Shown here piece by piece: positions 1 through 9,844 of a DNA stretch of 64,000 nt. The stretch covers positions 425,433-489,432 of the forward strand of contig NZ_LMUM01000037.1 in assembly GCF_009765985.1 (NCBI RefSeq), written 5' to 3'. The notes beneath the pieces are model-generated. The model had not been told where the DNA came from. It ran no database searches and saw only the letters and a list, made by a program, of their open reading frames with translations. The position numbers and the translations under genes are program-made. Source of the DNA: Acidobacterium sp. S8. GTDB lineage: Bacteria; Acidobacteriota; Terriglobia; Terriglobales; Acidobacteriaceae. How positions within the stretch are numbered: the stretch's first letter is position 1; each line of letters begins with the position of its first letter.

Positions 1-31
1 GGCGGCGGTTCGATCCCGTCTCTGGCCACCA
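1..31 (+). tRNA. tRNA, 3' end only (5' part outside window)
   Basis: The first 31 bases fold as the 3' part of a tRNA. A five-pair T stem (bases 4-8 with 16-20, one G-U pair) closes the loop TTCGATC. It is followed by a seven-base acceptor strand (21-27), discriminator A and an encoded CCA (29-31). The anticodon lies outside the window, so the amino acid cannot be assigned. Confidence 0.85.
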
Positions 32-173
32 TTTACCTACATCGCTCGCCACGTATCTGCTTGCGCGCATAGAGTCGCTGCCGAAGAAAATGGTAAAAAG
101 CCGAGAGCCGCGATCAGCAGCGCACGACGATGTCGAGAGGTCAGCAGGTTCATTCTCCCAAGGAGTCTCATCA

Positions 174-1757
174 TCAGCCCTGGATGCGCTTCTCTTTGCC
201 GATCCAGAACTGCTCGCGCAACTGATACTTCAGAATTTTCCCGGTTCCACCTTTAGGGAGAGCCTCTTTCTGAATCACAAATTGTCGTGGAAGCTTGAAG
301 CGTGCGATATATTTACCGGTCCATTCCAAAAGCTGCTCTTCGGTTACTGTTCTGTTCTCCCGCAGCACAATAATCGCGACAGGAATTTCTCCCCACTGAG
401 CGTCTGGAGCCGCGACAACGGCACACTCCGCGACATCAGGGTGCGCCTGGATCGCATGCTCCACCTCGATTGAAGCAATGTTCTCGCCGCCGCTGATGAT
501 CACATCTTTCTTGCGGTCAACGATCCGCAGGCAGCGGTCCTCGTTCCACACGGCCAGGTCTCCGGTATGCAGCCACCCGTCCACGATGGCATCATGCGTC
601 AGCACCGGAGCCTGGTAGTAGCCGTCCATTACATTGTCTCCCCGCACGATAATTTCTCCCACGGTACTTCCGTCCTGAGGGACGTCGACGCCACTCCCAT
701 CGACGACGCGGACCTCGACTCCAAGAAACGGCCACCCCGCTGACGCCGTGAACCTACGCCGCTCATCTTCATTCGCAAAAGTTAGCGTGCTCTTTGGCCG
801 CGCTGTGCTGATGACCGGCGCGGTCTCAGTCAGTCCGTAGCCAGCCCTGATCGTGGTTCCGGGGAAGAATGCTTCAAGGGCCCCGATCAACTCGGGAGAT
901 GCGGCCGCACCCCCGATGATGACGTGCTCAAGGCTGGACACGTCGAATCGCGAATGGTCCGGGCACGACATCAGCGCCGCCGCCATGGTCGGGACGACGA
1001 TCATGATCGTCGCACGCTCTTGCTCGATCAAGCGAAACACAGTCGGAGGATCAAAACGCCGCACCATCACCTGTTTTAAGCCGCACATGGTTGCAAATTG
1101 CGGAAAGCCCCAGCCGTTGGCGTGAAACAAGGGAATCGTGTGCAGAATCACCTGGCTGTCACTGTGATCCAAACTGCCCGCAAGAGACAGCGCATGCAAA
1201 TAGAGCGCGCGATGCGATAGCATGATGCCCTTCGGAATCCCGGTGCTTCCGCTGGTGTAGAAAAGCTCGGCAATGCTGGTCTCATCGATCGACATGAGAT
1301 CGGGAAGAGGAATTGGCTCTACCGCCATGAGAGATGAGAGCGTGGGACCACGGCCGGAATCTTCAATGGAGATAAAGTTGCAGCCGGGCACAGTCGCAAG
1401 AAGCTGTTCCACGACAGCCGAGAAAGCCTGTTCGTAAAGCACAATGCGCGGTTGCGCATGTTTTAGGATAACTTCAAGCTCCGAAGGCTGCAGGCGAACA
1501 TTCAGAGGCATCACGATCCCGCCAGCCAGCGGAACGGCATAGTAACTCTCCAGCAGCACATTGTTGTTGAAACTCAGAACTCCTATCCGGTCACCATCAA
1601 CCACTCCGGCGGCGACAAATCCCCCCGCCATGCGCCGAGAGCGATTGCCGAACTCCGCGTAGCTATATCGCGAACCTTCCGATACAACGCCGATCTTGCT
1701 GGGGTACAAATCCACCGCGCGGGACAGGCAGCGCAGGGGCGTGAGAGGAACATGCAT
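174..1757 (-). CDS. acyl-CoA synthetase (AMP-forming, fatty-acid type)
   Basis: Predicted to activate a carboxylic acid, probably a medium or long fatty acid, to its CoA thioester via an acyl-adenylate in the cytoplasm. The 527-residue protein has the ANL-family order: P-loop YTSGSTGIPKG (about residues 167-177), the GYGLTETAP motif, GWLHTGDLA, the hinge RIVDRKKDVIISGGENI, and the C-terminal catalytic-lysine motif PKGGTGKILK. Length is normal for the family. It follows the carboxylesterase gene by 28 bp on the same strand, so the two are probably cotranscribed: an ester hydrolysed by one could feed its acid to the other. Exact chain-length specificity cannot be read from the sequence. Confidence 0.9.
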   Translation of the reverse strand: MHVPLTPLRCLSRAVDLYPSKIGVVSEGSRYSYAEFGNRSRRMAGGFVAAGVVDGDRIGVLSFNNNVLLESYYAVPLAGGIVMPLNVRLQPSELEVILKHAQPRIVLYEQAFSAVVEQLLATVPGCNFISIEDSGRGPTLSSLMAVEPIPLPDLMSIDETSIAELFYTSGSTGIPKGIMLSHRALYLHALSLAGSLDHSDSQVILHTIPLFHANGWGFPQFATMCGLKQVMVRRFDPPTVFRLIEQERATIMIVVPTMAAALMSCPDHSRFDVSSLEHVIIGGAAASPELIGALEAFFPGTTIRAGYGLTETAPVISTARPKSTLTFANEDERRRFTASAGWPFLGVEVRVVDGSGVDVPQDGSTVGEIIVRGDNVMDGYYQAPVLTHDAIVDGWLHTGDLAVWNEDRCLRIVDRKKDVIISGGENIASIEVEHAIQAHPDVAECAVVAAPDAQWGEIPVAIIVLRENRTVTEEQLLEWTGKYIARFKLPRQFVIQKEALPKGGTGKILKYQLREQFWIGKEKRIQG

Positions 1758-1785
1758 TTCGTTATCAAGCCTCGGTATGGAGCGG

Positions 1786-3468
1786 TTAGTAATTTACAAG
1801 TTGCTGCTTGAGACGGTCCGGCGAAAGATGGCAGAAGATCGGAGAAAAGTCCTGCTGCGGAACCCCATCGCCGCCCTGGCTGAACGTTATATATGGTTCC
1901 TGGCCGATGTCCCATGCCGGCCAGTGCGGAAGGCCGGGACCGTTAGGGTCTCCGGACCTGGCGAAATTCGTCCAATAACTCTGCATCAGGTCCGACAACT
2001 TGTGATCCGTCGCGTCAAACGGCAGCCAGCTGAATGTGCGCGCCTCAAAAGTGCCGAAAACGTAAGGAAGCTCGAGGGAATGAAATGCTCCCAAAGCGGA
2101 CTCGCCCTCTCCCGGCACTGAGCGGTCGAACCTGTAGACAAATGCACGCTGCCCGGCGCTCGTTGTTAGAGCGGCTTCCGCTCCAATGGGACATGCAGCA
2201 ACTATATCGTTGCTCGCCTGATCGAGAGCCGGCGCGCCATGGATGAGAATCCTGGTCATGTAAGTTGCCACCGCCATGTCCGTCCAACTGCCGTAGAGAG
2301 GACGCGCCGTGTCCGCGAAGAGTTTGACCTGGTCTCCCACTCCAGACTTGCTGGCGGATTGCGGTGCCTTCTTCGCCGCTGCAGCCGCAGCGGTTCGGAA
2401 CGCGCTGAACTCTCTCGCGTTGACGCCGACAAGGATATCGACCCGCTGTATCGCGCCCAGGGCGAATGCTCTCGCAGGAGATTGGGGAAGCAGCCAGCCA
2501 TCCACAATGGACGCGTTGGGGTCATAACCTTTGAACTGTGATTGGATGAGCTCGTCTTCGATCTGGGCAACTTGAATAGCGGGCAGCTTTCTTAGCACTT
2601 CGATTTGCGATCCCGGCTGACCTCCCGCTTGTTTGCCAACCGCCTCACCGAGTCCCTCCATCTTCCGTAGATTCTGCTCAGGCGCCAGACCGAATCCGGG
2701 ACCGCTCTCCGCGATCACTCTGCGAAACAAACCTGTCGTAAGCGGCGATGTCATGAGAACGGTAGCGTCAATCGCTCCGGCAGATTCGCCGAACAATGTC
2801 ACGTTTCCTGGATCGCCGCCGAACAGGGCAATGTTCTGCTTGACCCACTTGAGCGCGGCAATCTGATCCAGCAGCCCGTAATTGCCGGAACTGTGGTGCG
2901 GAGATTCCGCCGTGAGCTCGGGATGCGCGAAGAAGCCCATTACGCCGAGCCGGTAGTTGATCGTGACCACGACAACGCCGCGCGACGCGAGGGAGCTGCC
3001 ATCATAACCGCTCTCCGTCCCGCTGCCGACCCTGTTACTGCCGCCGTGCAGCCAGACCATGACTGGAAGATGCGCGGCCGGCGCGGGTTGCGCAGTCCAG
3101 ACGTTGAGATAGAGACAATCCTCAGAGGGATCGACCGGCCGAGCGACATATGGCACGCCATAAGCCGCGGCCTGCGGAGCCATGAAAGTATCAGTGCCAT
3201 TCACATTCTGCATGCATGGGTGCGAGGCCTGCGTTGCGTCACGTACGCCCGACCATGCAGCGACAGGTTGCGGAGGCCGCCACCGCAAAGGGCCTATCGG
3301 CGGAGCGGCGTACGGTATTCCGGTGAAGACGGCGATGTTGCCTTGCTGCTTGCCGGCGATTGTTCCGCTGGCCAGCCGGATTGCAGGCCCAGAAGACCCA
3401 GTGTGCCCCGGCTTTTGTCCCGCGGCAGCCAACGTGGAAAGCGCCAGGCAAAGACAGATGATGCGCAT
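1786..3468 (-). CDS. type-B carboxylesterase, secreted
   Basis: Alpha/beta-hydrolase of the carboxylesterase/lipase (type B) family, 560 residues, predicted to hydrolyse carboxylic esters outside the cytoplasm. The N-terminus is a signal peptide (MRIICLCLALSTLAAAGQ). Visible motifs are the oxyanion-hole segment PVMVWLHGGSN, the EDCLYLNVW strand, the nucleophile elbow GESAGA and a late FHSLELPYVFG segment carrying the catalytic His. Length matches the family. First gene of a minus-strand pair with the acyl-CoA synthetase, and divergent from the MaoC gene across about 190 bp that must hold both promoters. Confidence 0.9.
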   Translation of the reverse strand: MRIICLCLALSTLAAAGQKPGHTGSSGPAIRLASGTIAGKQQGNIAVFTGIPYAAPPIGPLRWRPPQPVAAWSGVRDATQASHPCMQNVNGTDTFMAPQAAAYGVPYVARPVDPSEDCLYLNVWTAQPAPAAHLPVMVWLHGGSNRVGSGTESGYDGSSLASRGVVVVTINYRLGVMGFFAHPELTAESPHHSSGNYGLLDQIAALKWVKQNIALFGGDPGNVTLFGESAGAIDATVLMTSPLTTGLFRRVIAESGPGFGLAPEQNLRKMEGLGEAVGKQAGGQPGSQIEVLRKLPAIQVAQIEDELIQSQFKGYDPNASIVDGWLLPQSPARAFALGAIQRVDILVGVNAREFSAFRTAAAAAAKKAPQSASKSGVGDQVKLFADTARPLYGSWTDMAVATYMTRILIHGAPALDQASNDIVAACPIGAEAALTTSAGQRAFVYRFDRSVPGEGESALGAFHSLELPYVFGTFEARTFSWLPFDATDHKLSDLMQSYWTNFARSGDPNGPGLPHWPAWDIGQEPYITFSQGGDGVPQQDFSPIFCHLSPDRLKQQLVNY

Positions 3469-3656
3469 GACGAGCGGTCCTTCAAATTCGGGATGATTCG
3501 GATTGGAAATCGAACCGCGATAACAATAACCACTTTGTATCTTACTGTCCAGTCACTTATAATGGCGGCCACAGCCGGTCCCGGATCCCCGCGAGAGGGT
3601 TGCACGGCCAGGACCGTAACTACGAAAACCGTTCTGCGCAAAGCAGGGAGCTGGAA

Positions 3657-4094
3657 TTGAACACTGTATCTGCGGTAGGAGATTCATTCACATATCCGTT
3701 TACGATCACGCAGGAACAGATCGTGAGCTTTGCCAGGATTACCGGCGATACAAACCCAATTCACCTCGATCCTGCCGCCGCGTCGGCGGCCGAATTTGAT
3801 GGCTGCATCGCACATGGCGTCTTGATTCTCGGCGTATTCTCTAAAATATTCGGCACCATCCTCCACTCCGACGGACAGGTGGTGCTCGGGATCGACGCGC
3901 GATTTTTTTCTCCCGTACGGCCCGAGCTGCCTTACACCGCCATCGTTACCGTGGCGGAGATGCTGCCCGAAAAGTTTCAAGTTGTCTACCAGCTGGAGAT
4001 GTTCGCCGAAGACGGGAAGCAAGTCCTGCGCGGCTCCTGTCGGCTGCTGAACCGCAAACTCTATTCACCCGAAAGCGGCGTTGGCATAGGGTAG
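3657..4094 (+). CDS. MaoC-family (R)-specific enoyl-CoA hydratase-like protein
   Basis: Hot-dog-fold hydratase of the MaoC/PhaJ type, 145 residues, expected to hydrate a trans-2-enoyl-CoA. The hydratase-2 signature is present: ARITGDTNPIHLD supplies the catalytic Asp and His, followed by the family segment GCIAHGVLILG. The start chosen is TTG at 3657, preceded by GGGAG about seven bases upstream. An in-frame ATG at 3600 would add 19 residues unlike the family. Divergent from the esterase / acyl-CoA ligase pair, which suggests a shared role in acyl metabolism. The substrate is not determined. Confidence 0.82.
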   Translation: MNTVSAVGDSFTYPFTITQEQIVSFARITGDTNPIHLDPAAASAAEFDGCIAHGVLILGVFSKIFGTILHSDGQVVLGIDARFFSPVRPELPYTAIVTVAEMLPEKFQVVYQLEMFAEDGKQVLRGSCRLLNRKLYSPESGVGIG

Positions 4095-4148
4095 TGGGCC
4101 GTGAATACTGACCATAGAGTAAGATATGGCGTCGCCCGTGGAGGATTC

Positions 4149-5624
4149 ATGAAGGGTCTGAAATGTGTTCTGGCGCTGGTCGTGATGACGGCGTGTCTGC
4201 ATGCCCAATCTTTCGTCCAGCGCAAGGGTACTCGCCTGTCGCTCGATGGCCAGCCGTTCCGCTACAGCGGTGCCAACATTGAATGGCTCGGCTTGGAAGG
4301 CTACGGTCCCCACGACCCCGGCGGTCCCCGCTATCCCTCCCGCTTTGAAGTGGAGGATGCGTTCGCGACCGCCGCCGAAATGGGGGCCAGGGTTGTCCGC
4401 TCGCAGACCATCGGCGATACGGTTGGCTGTCCGCTTTGCATCGAGCCGGAGCAGGGAAAGTTTAACGATGCGGCATTCCAGTCTTCTGACTATGCGCTCG
4501 CAGTCGCGGCCAAGCATCACATTCGTCTCATCATCTCGCTCATCGGCGACTGCGCGACTTGCAGCGGCGGAGGAATCGGTCAGTTCCTGGCTTGGAACCA
4601 CGCGTCGAACCCGCAAGCTTTCTTTACTGATCCGGCCATCATTGCGGCATTTGAACGCCATATCGACGCTGTGCTTAACCATCGCAACAGTATTACTGGA
4701 GTGCTCTACCGCGACGACCCGACAATTCTGGCGTGGGAAAACTGCAATATCTGCAGCCTCAGCACACTCTTTTCGCAGGGCAATCTTGGGGAGGTTGCCG
4801 CGTGGTCAGAAACAATCGGCTTCCATATCAAACAACTTGATCATAACCATCTGTACCTCGACAGCAGCGGCCTATTCCGCAACTATCCCAACATCATCGA
4901 CAATTCCCAGACCGACATGGTTTCGTTTGAGGAATATCCACACTGGGACGCGCTCTTCGGCATGGCCCTCAGCTTTCCGCCAACCACTGCCGAGACTTTT
5001 TCGCAGGATGCTGCCGCGGTTACGCTCCATGGCAAAGTTTTCGTAGTCAATGAATTCGGCTGGGACCGCACCAACTGGAAATCAGCCGCTGACCTGCAGC
5101 GCCTTCTCGACACCATGGCGAACGATCCCAATATCTCAGGGGATGACTTCTGGGCGCTCCAGGCGCACCTTGAAAATTTCGGCTTTCAACCAATCCCGGC
5201 CGGCGCCAGCAATCCAAAGTTTGCGGCGGAAGGAGAATGCGGCGAATGGTGGGCGCTCTATTATCCGGGCATCCGGACGCTGGTCATGTCTGCCGAGGAC
5301 ATGGGCGCACGAGCGCAGCAACTGCGCAACCACGGATACATAATGTCCGGTATGGCCGTCCCCGCACATGCTGTTCCGCCCGCACCTGTGATCACATCCA
5401 TCGTGGTTGGCGGACTTGTCGTCTGGCGTGGCTCAGCCGGCGCGCTTCGATACTCGGTAGAACGTTATGACGCTGTGTCCAAGGTCTGGCGGACGATCTG
5501 CGACAAGTGTGCCAGCGACACCGACGATCCCTGGCCCGACCCGCATCCCGTTTCAGGTGCGAAATATCGGGTTACTGCAATCAATGCCGACGGTGTTTCC
5601 AGTCCGGCGTCGCAGCCCCGCTGA
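4149..5624 (+). CDS. secreted glycoside hydrolase family 5-like protein with four CxxC motifs
   Basis: About 491 residues with a signal peptide (MKGLKCVLALVVMTACLHAQ). The body follows a GH5 mannanase-like TIM barrel: GQPFRYSGANIEWLGLEG near the start, DDPTILAWENCN mid-protein, and the nucleophile strand VFVVNEFGWD. In typical GH5 mannanases the acid/base strand reads ILAWELANEP; here the catalytic Glu position is Ile (ILAWENCNIC). Four CxxC pairs (CPLC, CATC, CNIC, CDKC) are unusual for the family. A C-terminal fibronectin-like segment follows residue ~420. Start at 4149 is chosen because GGAGG lies just upstream and the signal peptide begins there; an earlier in-frame ATG at 4101 has neither. 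Substrate unknown; it may be inactive or a distinct subfamily. Confidence 0.75.
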   Translation: MKGLKCVLALVVMTACLHAQSFVQRKGTRLSLDGQPFRYSGANIEWLGLEGYGPHDPGGPRYPSRFEVEDAFATAAEMGARVVRSQTIGDTVGCPLCIEPEQGKFNDAAFQSSDYALAVAAKHHIRLIISLIGDCATCSGGGIGQFLAWNHASNPQAFFTDPAIIAAFERHIDAVLNHRNSITGVLYRDDPTILAWENCNICSLSTLFSQGNLGEVAAWSETIGFHIKQLDHNHLYLDSSGLFRNYPNIIDNSQTDMVSFEEYPHWDALFGMALSFPPTTAETFSQDAAAVTLHGKVFVVNEFGWDRTNWKSAADLQRLLDTMANDPNISGDDFWALQAHLENFGFQPIPAGASNPKFAAEGECGEWWALYYPGIRTLVMSAEDMGARAQQLRNHGYIMSGMAVPAHAVPPAPVITSIVVGGLVVWRGSAGALRYSVERYDAVSKVWRTICDKCASDTDDPWPDPHPVSGAKYRVTAINADGVSSPASQPR

Positions 5625-5674
5625 CGGCTCTTGTGACGGGGCAGTTTGTAAGAAAATCTGAGAGAGTAGATGCG

Positions 5675-6364
5675 ATGCCAAAACGCTTCAACTTGCGCGA
5701 GGAAGCTCAAAAAGCCTTCCAGAACCGCAAGCGAAAACCGGAATTAAAGCGTGACGCTGTCCTTTCGACTGCTGCGCACCTTTTTCTGAAGCACGGATAT
5801 CGCCGGACTTCGATGGAGGACATCGCTGATCATTTGGAGATCACCAAGCCGGCGCTCTATCACTATTTCACCAGCAAGGACGACATCCTCGTCGGCTGCT
5901 ATTCGCAAGGTATTGCAAGCATTCTGACCCGGCTGGATGACGCCGACAAGGCGACCGGCTCCGGTCTCGAAAAAACGCGCGCCTTTCTGCGCGTCTGGGT
6001 CGAGACGATCACCACGATGGAATTTGGCCAGTGTGTTGTGAGCCTGGACGACAATGAGCTGGCGCCCGCCGCGCGCAGCGAAGTCCGCAGATTGAAGCGG
6101 CGGATCGACCGCAGCCTTCGCGAGCGAATTGCGGAAGGCATTGCCGACGGAACGATAAAGCCGTGCGACATCCGCCTGGTCGCGTTCGCATTCGGTGGCG
6201 CGGTCAACTCTATCGGCGCCTGGTACGATCCGAATGGCAAATTGAGTACCTCGGCCTTCGTGAAGGCGTATACCGACATTTTGATTGATGGCGTGAGCAT
6301 GGCACCGGCTCCAAAGCCGGTTCGCAGCAGCAGGAGAGGAGCGAGAAGTACGAAATCGGAGTGA
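5675..6364 (+). CDS. TetR/AcrR-family transcriptional regulator
   Basis: About 229 residues. The N-terminal helix-turn-helix is typical of TetR: AAHLFLKHGYRRTSMEDIAD, then ITKPALYHYFTSKDDIL. The remainder is the variable ligand-binding domain and the tail is Arg/Ser rich. The ATG at 5675 is chosen because the homologous region begins there; upstream in-frame sequence back to 5507 overlaps the preceding GH5-like gene. It lies 50 bp after that gene and just before the decayed region, so its original target may have been lost. The ligand cannot be predicted. Confidence 0.88.
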   Translation: MPKRFNLREEAQKAFQNRKRKPELKRDAVLSTAAHLFLKHGYRRTSMEDIADHLEITKPALYHYFTSKDDILVGCYSQGIASILTRLDDADKATGSGLEKTRAFLRVWVETITTMEFGQCVVSLDDNELAPAARSEVRRLKRRIDRSLRERIAEGIADGTIKPCDIRLVAFAFGGAVNSIGAWYDPNGKLSTSAFVKAYTDILIDGVSMAPAPKPVRSSRRGARSTKSE

Positions 6365-6483
6365 CACCAGCATAGAGACCAGAGGACATATCTGGAGTAA
6401 CTAGACTTACTGAAAACCCTCAGTAGCACAAGAAACTCGCGACAGCCTCATCGAATAGATAGCGATAAGGCCGTTGACTGATC

Positions 6484-7311
6484 TCACCACGATCCCTGCT
6501 TAGCGCCATACCACCATACGAGTCCGAGAGTCGCCGTATCCTGGTGCCCAACCAGAGCGCCGGCCGTTCCCCTCGGAAAGAACAACTGGTTCGTCCAATC
6601 CCGCCTATATTCCAGCATTCCGAGGAAACCGTTGCCAAACCGGTAGGTCGCAGTTCCGGTGCCCTCCTTCAGAGCTTGGGTGGTTCCGCTGAAAAGACCT
6701 CCGCGATCTACGTGCGATGGAGCGGAAGATTGGCCAGGTGCCGCGTTTTGCCAGACTCGTTGGATCGAGTAGTCAGCCTCGGCCCCGAGAAGAAGTTTTG
6801 GTTTGACCTGCCAACTCAAATAGCTATCGAAGATATGAGTCTTGCCATTTGCTGGATCTAGAATCGGGTTGAGACAAAGGCCGGGCTGCCAAGGAGCCGC
6901 GCTGCAGTTGGTGGACGATGTGACATCAGGGTGCTCCTGTCCAAGGTAATAATTGATGTTCCAGGTAATGGAGTGCGTCGGCGTCACCGTAAATCCGAAC
7001 ATTTCGTCTTTGAAGGAATTGAATGCTTCGGTCTGTTGAATGCCGTTCGTGAGCCAATAATTGAACGCCACCTTATCGTTGATCTGAAAGTTCGTACGCA
7101 CACCCATGTGGTAGAAGGGAAGGTAATAGAAATAGAAAGAACGGGAGTAATTGAGCTGATCTTTGGTGTAGTTGCTTTCGAAGCCAAGCGAACTAGCCCA
7201 CTTACCGAAATCAATTGTCAGCCCTTTGCCGATCGGGGCTACGTACCGCCCATAGGCCTGGAAAATGTTGCGATAGATATCCGGGCGCGTTTCGTTCGCG
7301 CGATGGAGCAC
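6484..7311 (-). pseudogene. outer-membrane beta-barrel porin (OmpL/BBP2-like), C-terminal fragment
   Basis: About 275 residues of a porin-like barrel with alternating aromatic strands (GLTIDFGKWASSLGFE, FYFYYLPFYHMGVR) and a natural C-terminus ending WWYGAKQGSW. Homologous proteins are much longer and begin with a signal peptide. Here the family sequence starts abruptly near 7308 (reading LHRANETRPDIYRN), with no signal peptide. The break coincides with the beginning of the hypF remnant on the other strand, so the 5' part was lost by rearrangement. It is unlikely to reach the outer membrane. Family assignment is from recognised pattern, not alignment. Confidence 0.75.
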
Positions 7312-8460
7312 GATCTTCCACCCGTGCTCGCTGTCGGAGGCGAACTTAAAAATGCCATCTGCCTAACAAAAGGAAAGAACGCTTTTATTGGGCAACATAT
7401 CGGCGATCTTGAAAATCTGGCAGCTTACACCTTCTTTCAGGAATCGATGGCACATCTAAAACAAACCCTCGCGGTAGAGCCAGAGGTGATCGCGTACGAT
7501 TTTCACCCCGACTATCTCTCTACTCAGTGGACCCTTCAGCAAAAGGGCATCAAGACGATCGGCGTGCAGCATCATCACGCCCACGTTGTCTCCTGTATGG
7601 CCGAGAACCATCTCTCCGGCCCCGTTATAGGGATAGTTCTGGACGGCACAGGTTACGGAACCGATGCTCAGATATGGGGCGGAGAGATTCTGCTCGCTGA
7701 CTTTGTTGGTTTCAGAAGGGTTGGACATTTTGAATATGTGCCGATGCCGGGCGGAGCGCAGGCTATCCGAGAGCCTTGGCGCATGGCGGTTTCTCACCTG
7801 CTGCATGCAGGAGAAAAGTGCTTCGTAGATGGCGTTCCATTTCTTGGACAGATCCCTCGTAGCCATATCGAGACAGTACGACAGATGGTGGAACGGCAAA
7901 TTAGGTCTCCCTTGACCTCCAGCTGCGGAAGGCTATTTGATAGTGTTGCCGCCTTGATCGGTGCGCGCTCTCATGTCACCTTCGAAGCACAAGCAGCCAT
8001 CGAGATGGAAGCGCTTTGTGAGGGTGAGATTGAGGATGGCGCCTACTTGTTCGATGTCCGTGGAGGTGAATGCTTGGAGATCGGCGTATCTGTCCTGTTT
8101 GAACAGATCCTCGCTGATCTGAAAAATGGTGTTCCGCGCAGTGTGATCAGTAGAAGATTTCATAACGGGCTAGTCTCTACTCTTAGTGAAATCGTTTCTG
8201 ACATCGCTGTAGGGACGAGTATTCGACAGGCATGTCTCAGCGGTGGATGCTTTCTGAATCGGCAGCTCACGTCCGGCCTCATCAATCGCTTAGAAAAAGC
8301 AGGCATACAGGTCTTTACTCAATCTCAGGTACCGCCAGGAGACGGGGGATTAAGCCTGGGACAGGCAATGATTGCAGCGCATGCCGGCTCTCCCTGTCCG
8401 AGCCCGTCCACAAGCAACGTGATGACTCTCACAAACAATAGATACGCGCAGTTCAGGTGA
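7312..8460 (+). pseudogene. hypF: hypF, C-terminal (Kae1-like carbamoyltransferase) fragment
   Basis: HypF is the carbamoyltransferase that prepares the cyanide ligands of [NiFe] hydrogenase; the full protein is about 750 residues. Only the last ~370 are here, starting at LAVGGELKNAICLTKG and including HIGDLENLAAYTFF, HPDYLSTQW, the metal-binding HHHAHVVSCMAEN, LDGTGYGTDAQIWGGE and the end segment GDGGLSLGQAMIAA. The acylphosphatase, zinc-finger and YrdC domains are missing. The same frame stays open upstream to 6931, but that part is the antisense of the porin fragment and does not encode HypF. No other hyp or hydrogenase gene is in the window. Confidence 0.85.
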
Positions 8461-8859
8461 TACAACATGCAAATTCATCTGGAAACTCGAAATTCGTGCT
8501 ACCGGCTATTTCAAGCCCAAGTCCACCAGCTGTTGCGGATTGGCTTCGTCAACCACCAATAGAGGATAGCGGAAGGAGCCGTCGTTACTGATGCTCTTTT
8601 CGTTCTTTGCGCAGTGGTGCTGGATTGCAAAAACTCCGGTTCACTGGATGTAAAACCGGCATCTCGGACACGTGACCGCGGCCGATTGACCCCATGCCGA
8701 TTCTCAATGAGTGGATTATCGCCAATGCACTCACTAGGTTCGTAAAAGCTCAACACTTCCTGTTGCTCCCCGGGTAACGGCAATCCGGAAGTTAGCTGAC
8801 GAGAAACCGGCTTCTCCGGACGAAAGATCGCTTACGACCTTCAGCCCTATGGATAGTCG
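8461..8859. other. non-coding stretch inside decayed region
   Basis: No convincing gene. A minus-strand frame ending near 8510 reads FRYPLLVVDEANPQQLVDLG and may be the tail of an eroded gene, but I cannot name a family. Confidence 0.4.
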
Positions 8860-9528
8860 TGGCGACCCAACACCGGAGGAGGAATTCCAGCGAACTCGGC
8901 ACCGCAAATAGGGACTGCGCTCGGAGTCTGTGAATAGTCGACGAGTCTAGTCACAGATACAGCTTCCCCTGAAAATCAATTTTGCGGAAGGTAAGCCCAC
9001 TTCGGTTGTGATGACGCAGTCACCGCCGATATTTGCGAGCGTATTGAGCGACAGTCGAGAATTAGCTGACGCGCTTGGGCTGAAGAGAACGAGCTCTTGC
9101 TTCGTGATCTCCCTATCCAGGTCGTATCTACCGGGGCATCACATTTGTTAGTTCCGGTTGGAAGCCGCGCTTCGATATCTAAGGCGCGTCCCGACCCGCA
9201 ACGCCTTGCGAATGTTTTACGCGAAATTGGCGGGGAGGGTCGCTATCTTTATTGTCTTGAGCCTGTGTCGCAGGCTGCTGTGGCTCACACAAGAGTTTTC
9301 AATCCTACGATGGGGATCGTCGAAGATTCAGCAACCGGAACGGCCGCGGGGCCGCTGGCTTGCCAGCTGGTAAGGCACGGCTTGGTCGAAGATAGTGCAA
9401 CTATCTATATCGAGCAGGGCTACGATATGAAGCGCCCCAGTTCGTTGGCGGTTACGGTTCGGGGCGACGTCGTGCGATTGGCCGGTCGTTGCGTCACGAG
9501 CGCTAATGGCATGTTGCGTCTTCGATGA
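8860..9528 (+). pseudogene. PhzF-family isomerase/epimerase remnant
   Basis: Degraded gene of the PhzF (phenazine biosynthesis-like) family, normally about 280 residues. Recognisable pieces lie in different frames: IPANSAPQIGTALGV (about 8888-8932), VVMTQSPPIFASVLSDSREL (from about 9005), then PIQVVSTGASHLLVP and the family signature VEDSATGTAAGPLACQL in the final frame (9097-9528). Frameshifts fall near 8935 and 9085, and a stop interrupts the first. The C-terminus is intact, but the N-terminal catalytic Glu region is not visible. Non-functional as it stands. Confidence 0.8.
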
Positions 9529-9844
9529 TGTCGGCAGCCATCGGCCCCGCGAGATGCCGCTGATCCCAGATAGCGTTTCCTCTTTCGCGGGAAACAGCCG
9601 TTGGTGCATTTCGCGTTCTTGTTAATCACTATCTGGCGCGGATCGCAGACTTGGTGCTGAAGCCCAGATCGGCTTAGGGCGCCGAAGAGGGTTTCGGCGT
9701 GTAAGGCGGCATACCCAGAGAACGATCGTCGACGCCGTCTACAAGATCGCCCCACTTTGCAGAGACCGCTTTTGTTGATGTCGATCCACTAAGGATCTGC
9801 AAGGAAGTCTTCTAGGCTGAGACCTGCGTGTCGCGATTCTTCCG
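9529..9844. other. non-coding stretch inside decayed region
   Basis: About 315 bases between two gene remnants. I see no gene, repeat or RNA fold that I can support. Confidence 0.4.

Noticed and set aside
2893-3660. Plus-strand open frame of 255 codons opposite the carboxylesterase
   Set aside because: The minus strand encodes a complete esterase with all motifs; the plus-strand frame has no domain and an Arg-rich composition typical of antisense frames.
6931-7311. Upstream part of a long plus-strand open frame running into the HypF region
   Set aside because: It is antisense to a recognisable porin barrel and shows no HypF sequence; the true HypF homology begins near 7312.
8511-8783. Minus-strand frame of 90 codons in the decayed region
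   Set aside because: No family recognised; another frame on the same strand (ending PQQLVDLG) looks slightly more protein-like but is too short to call.
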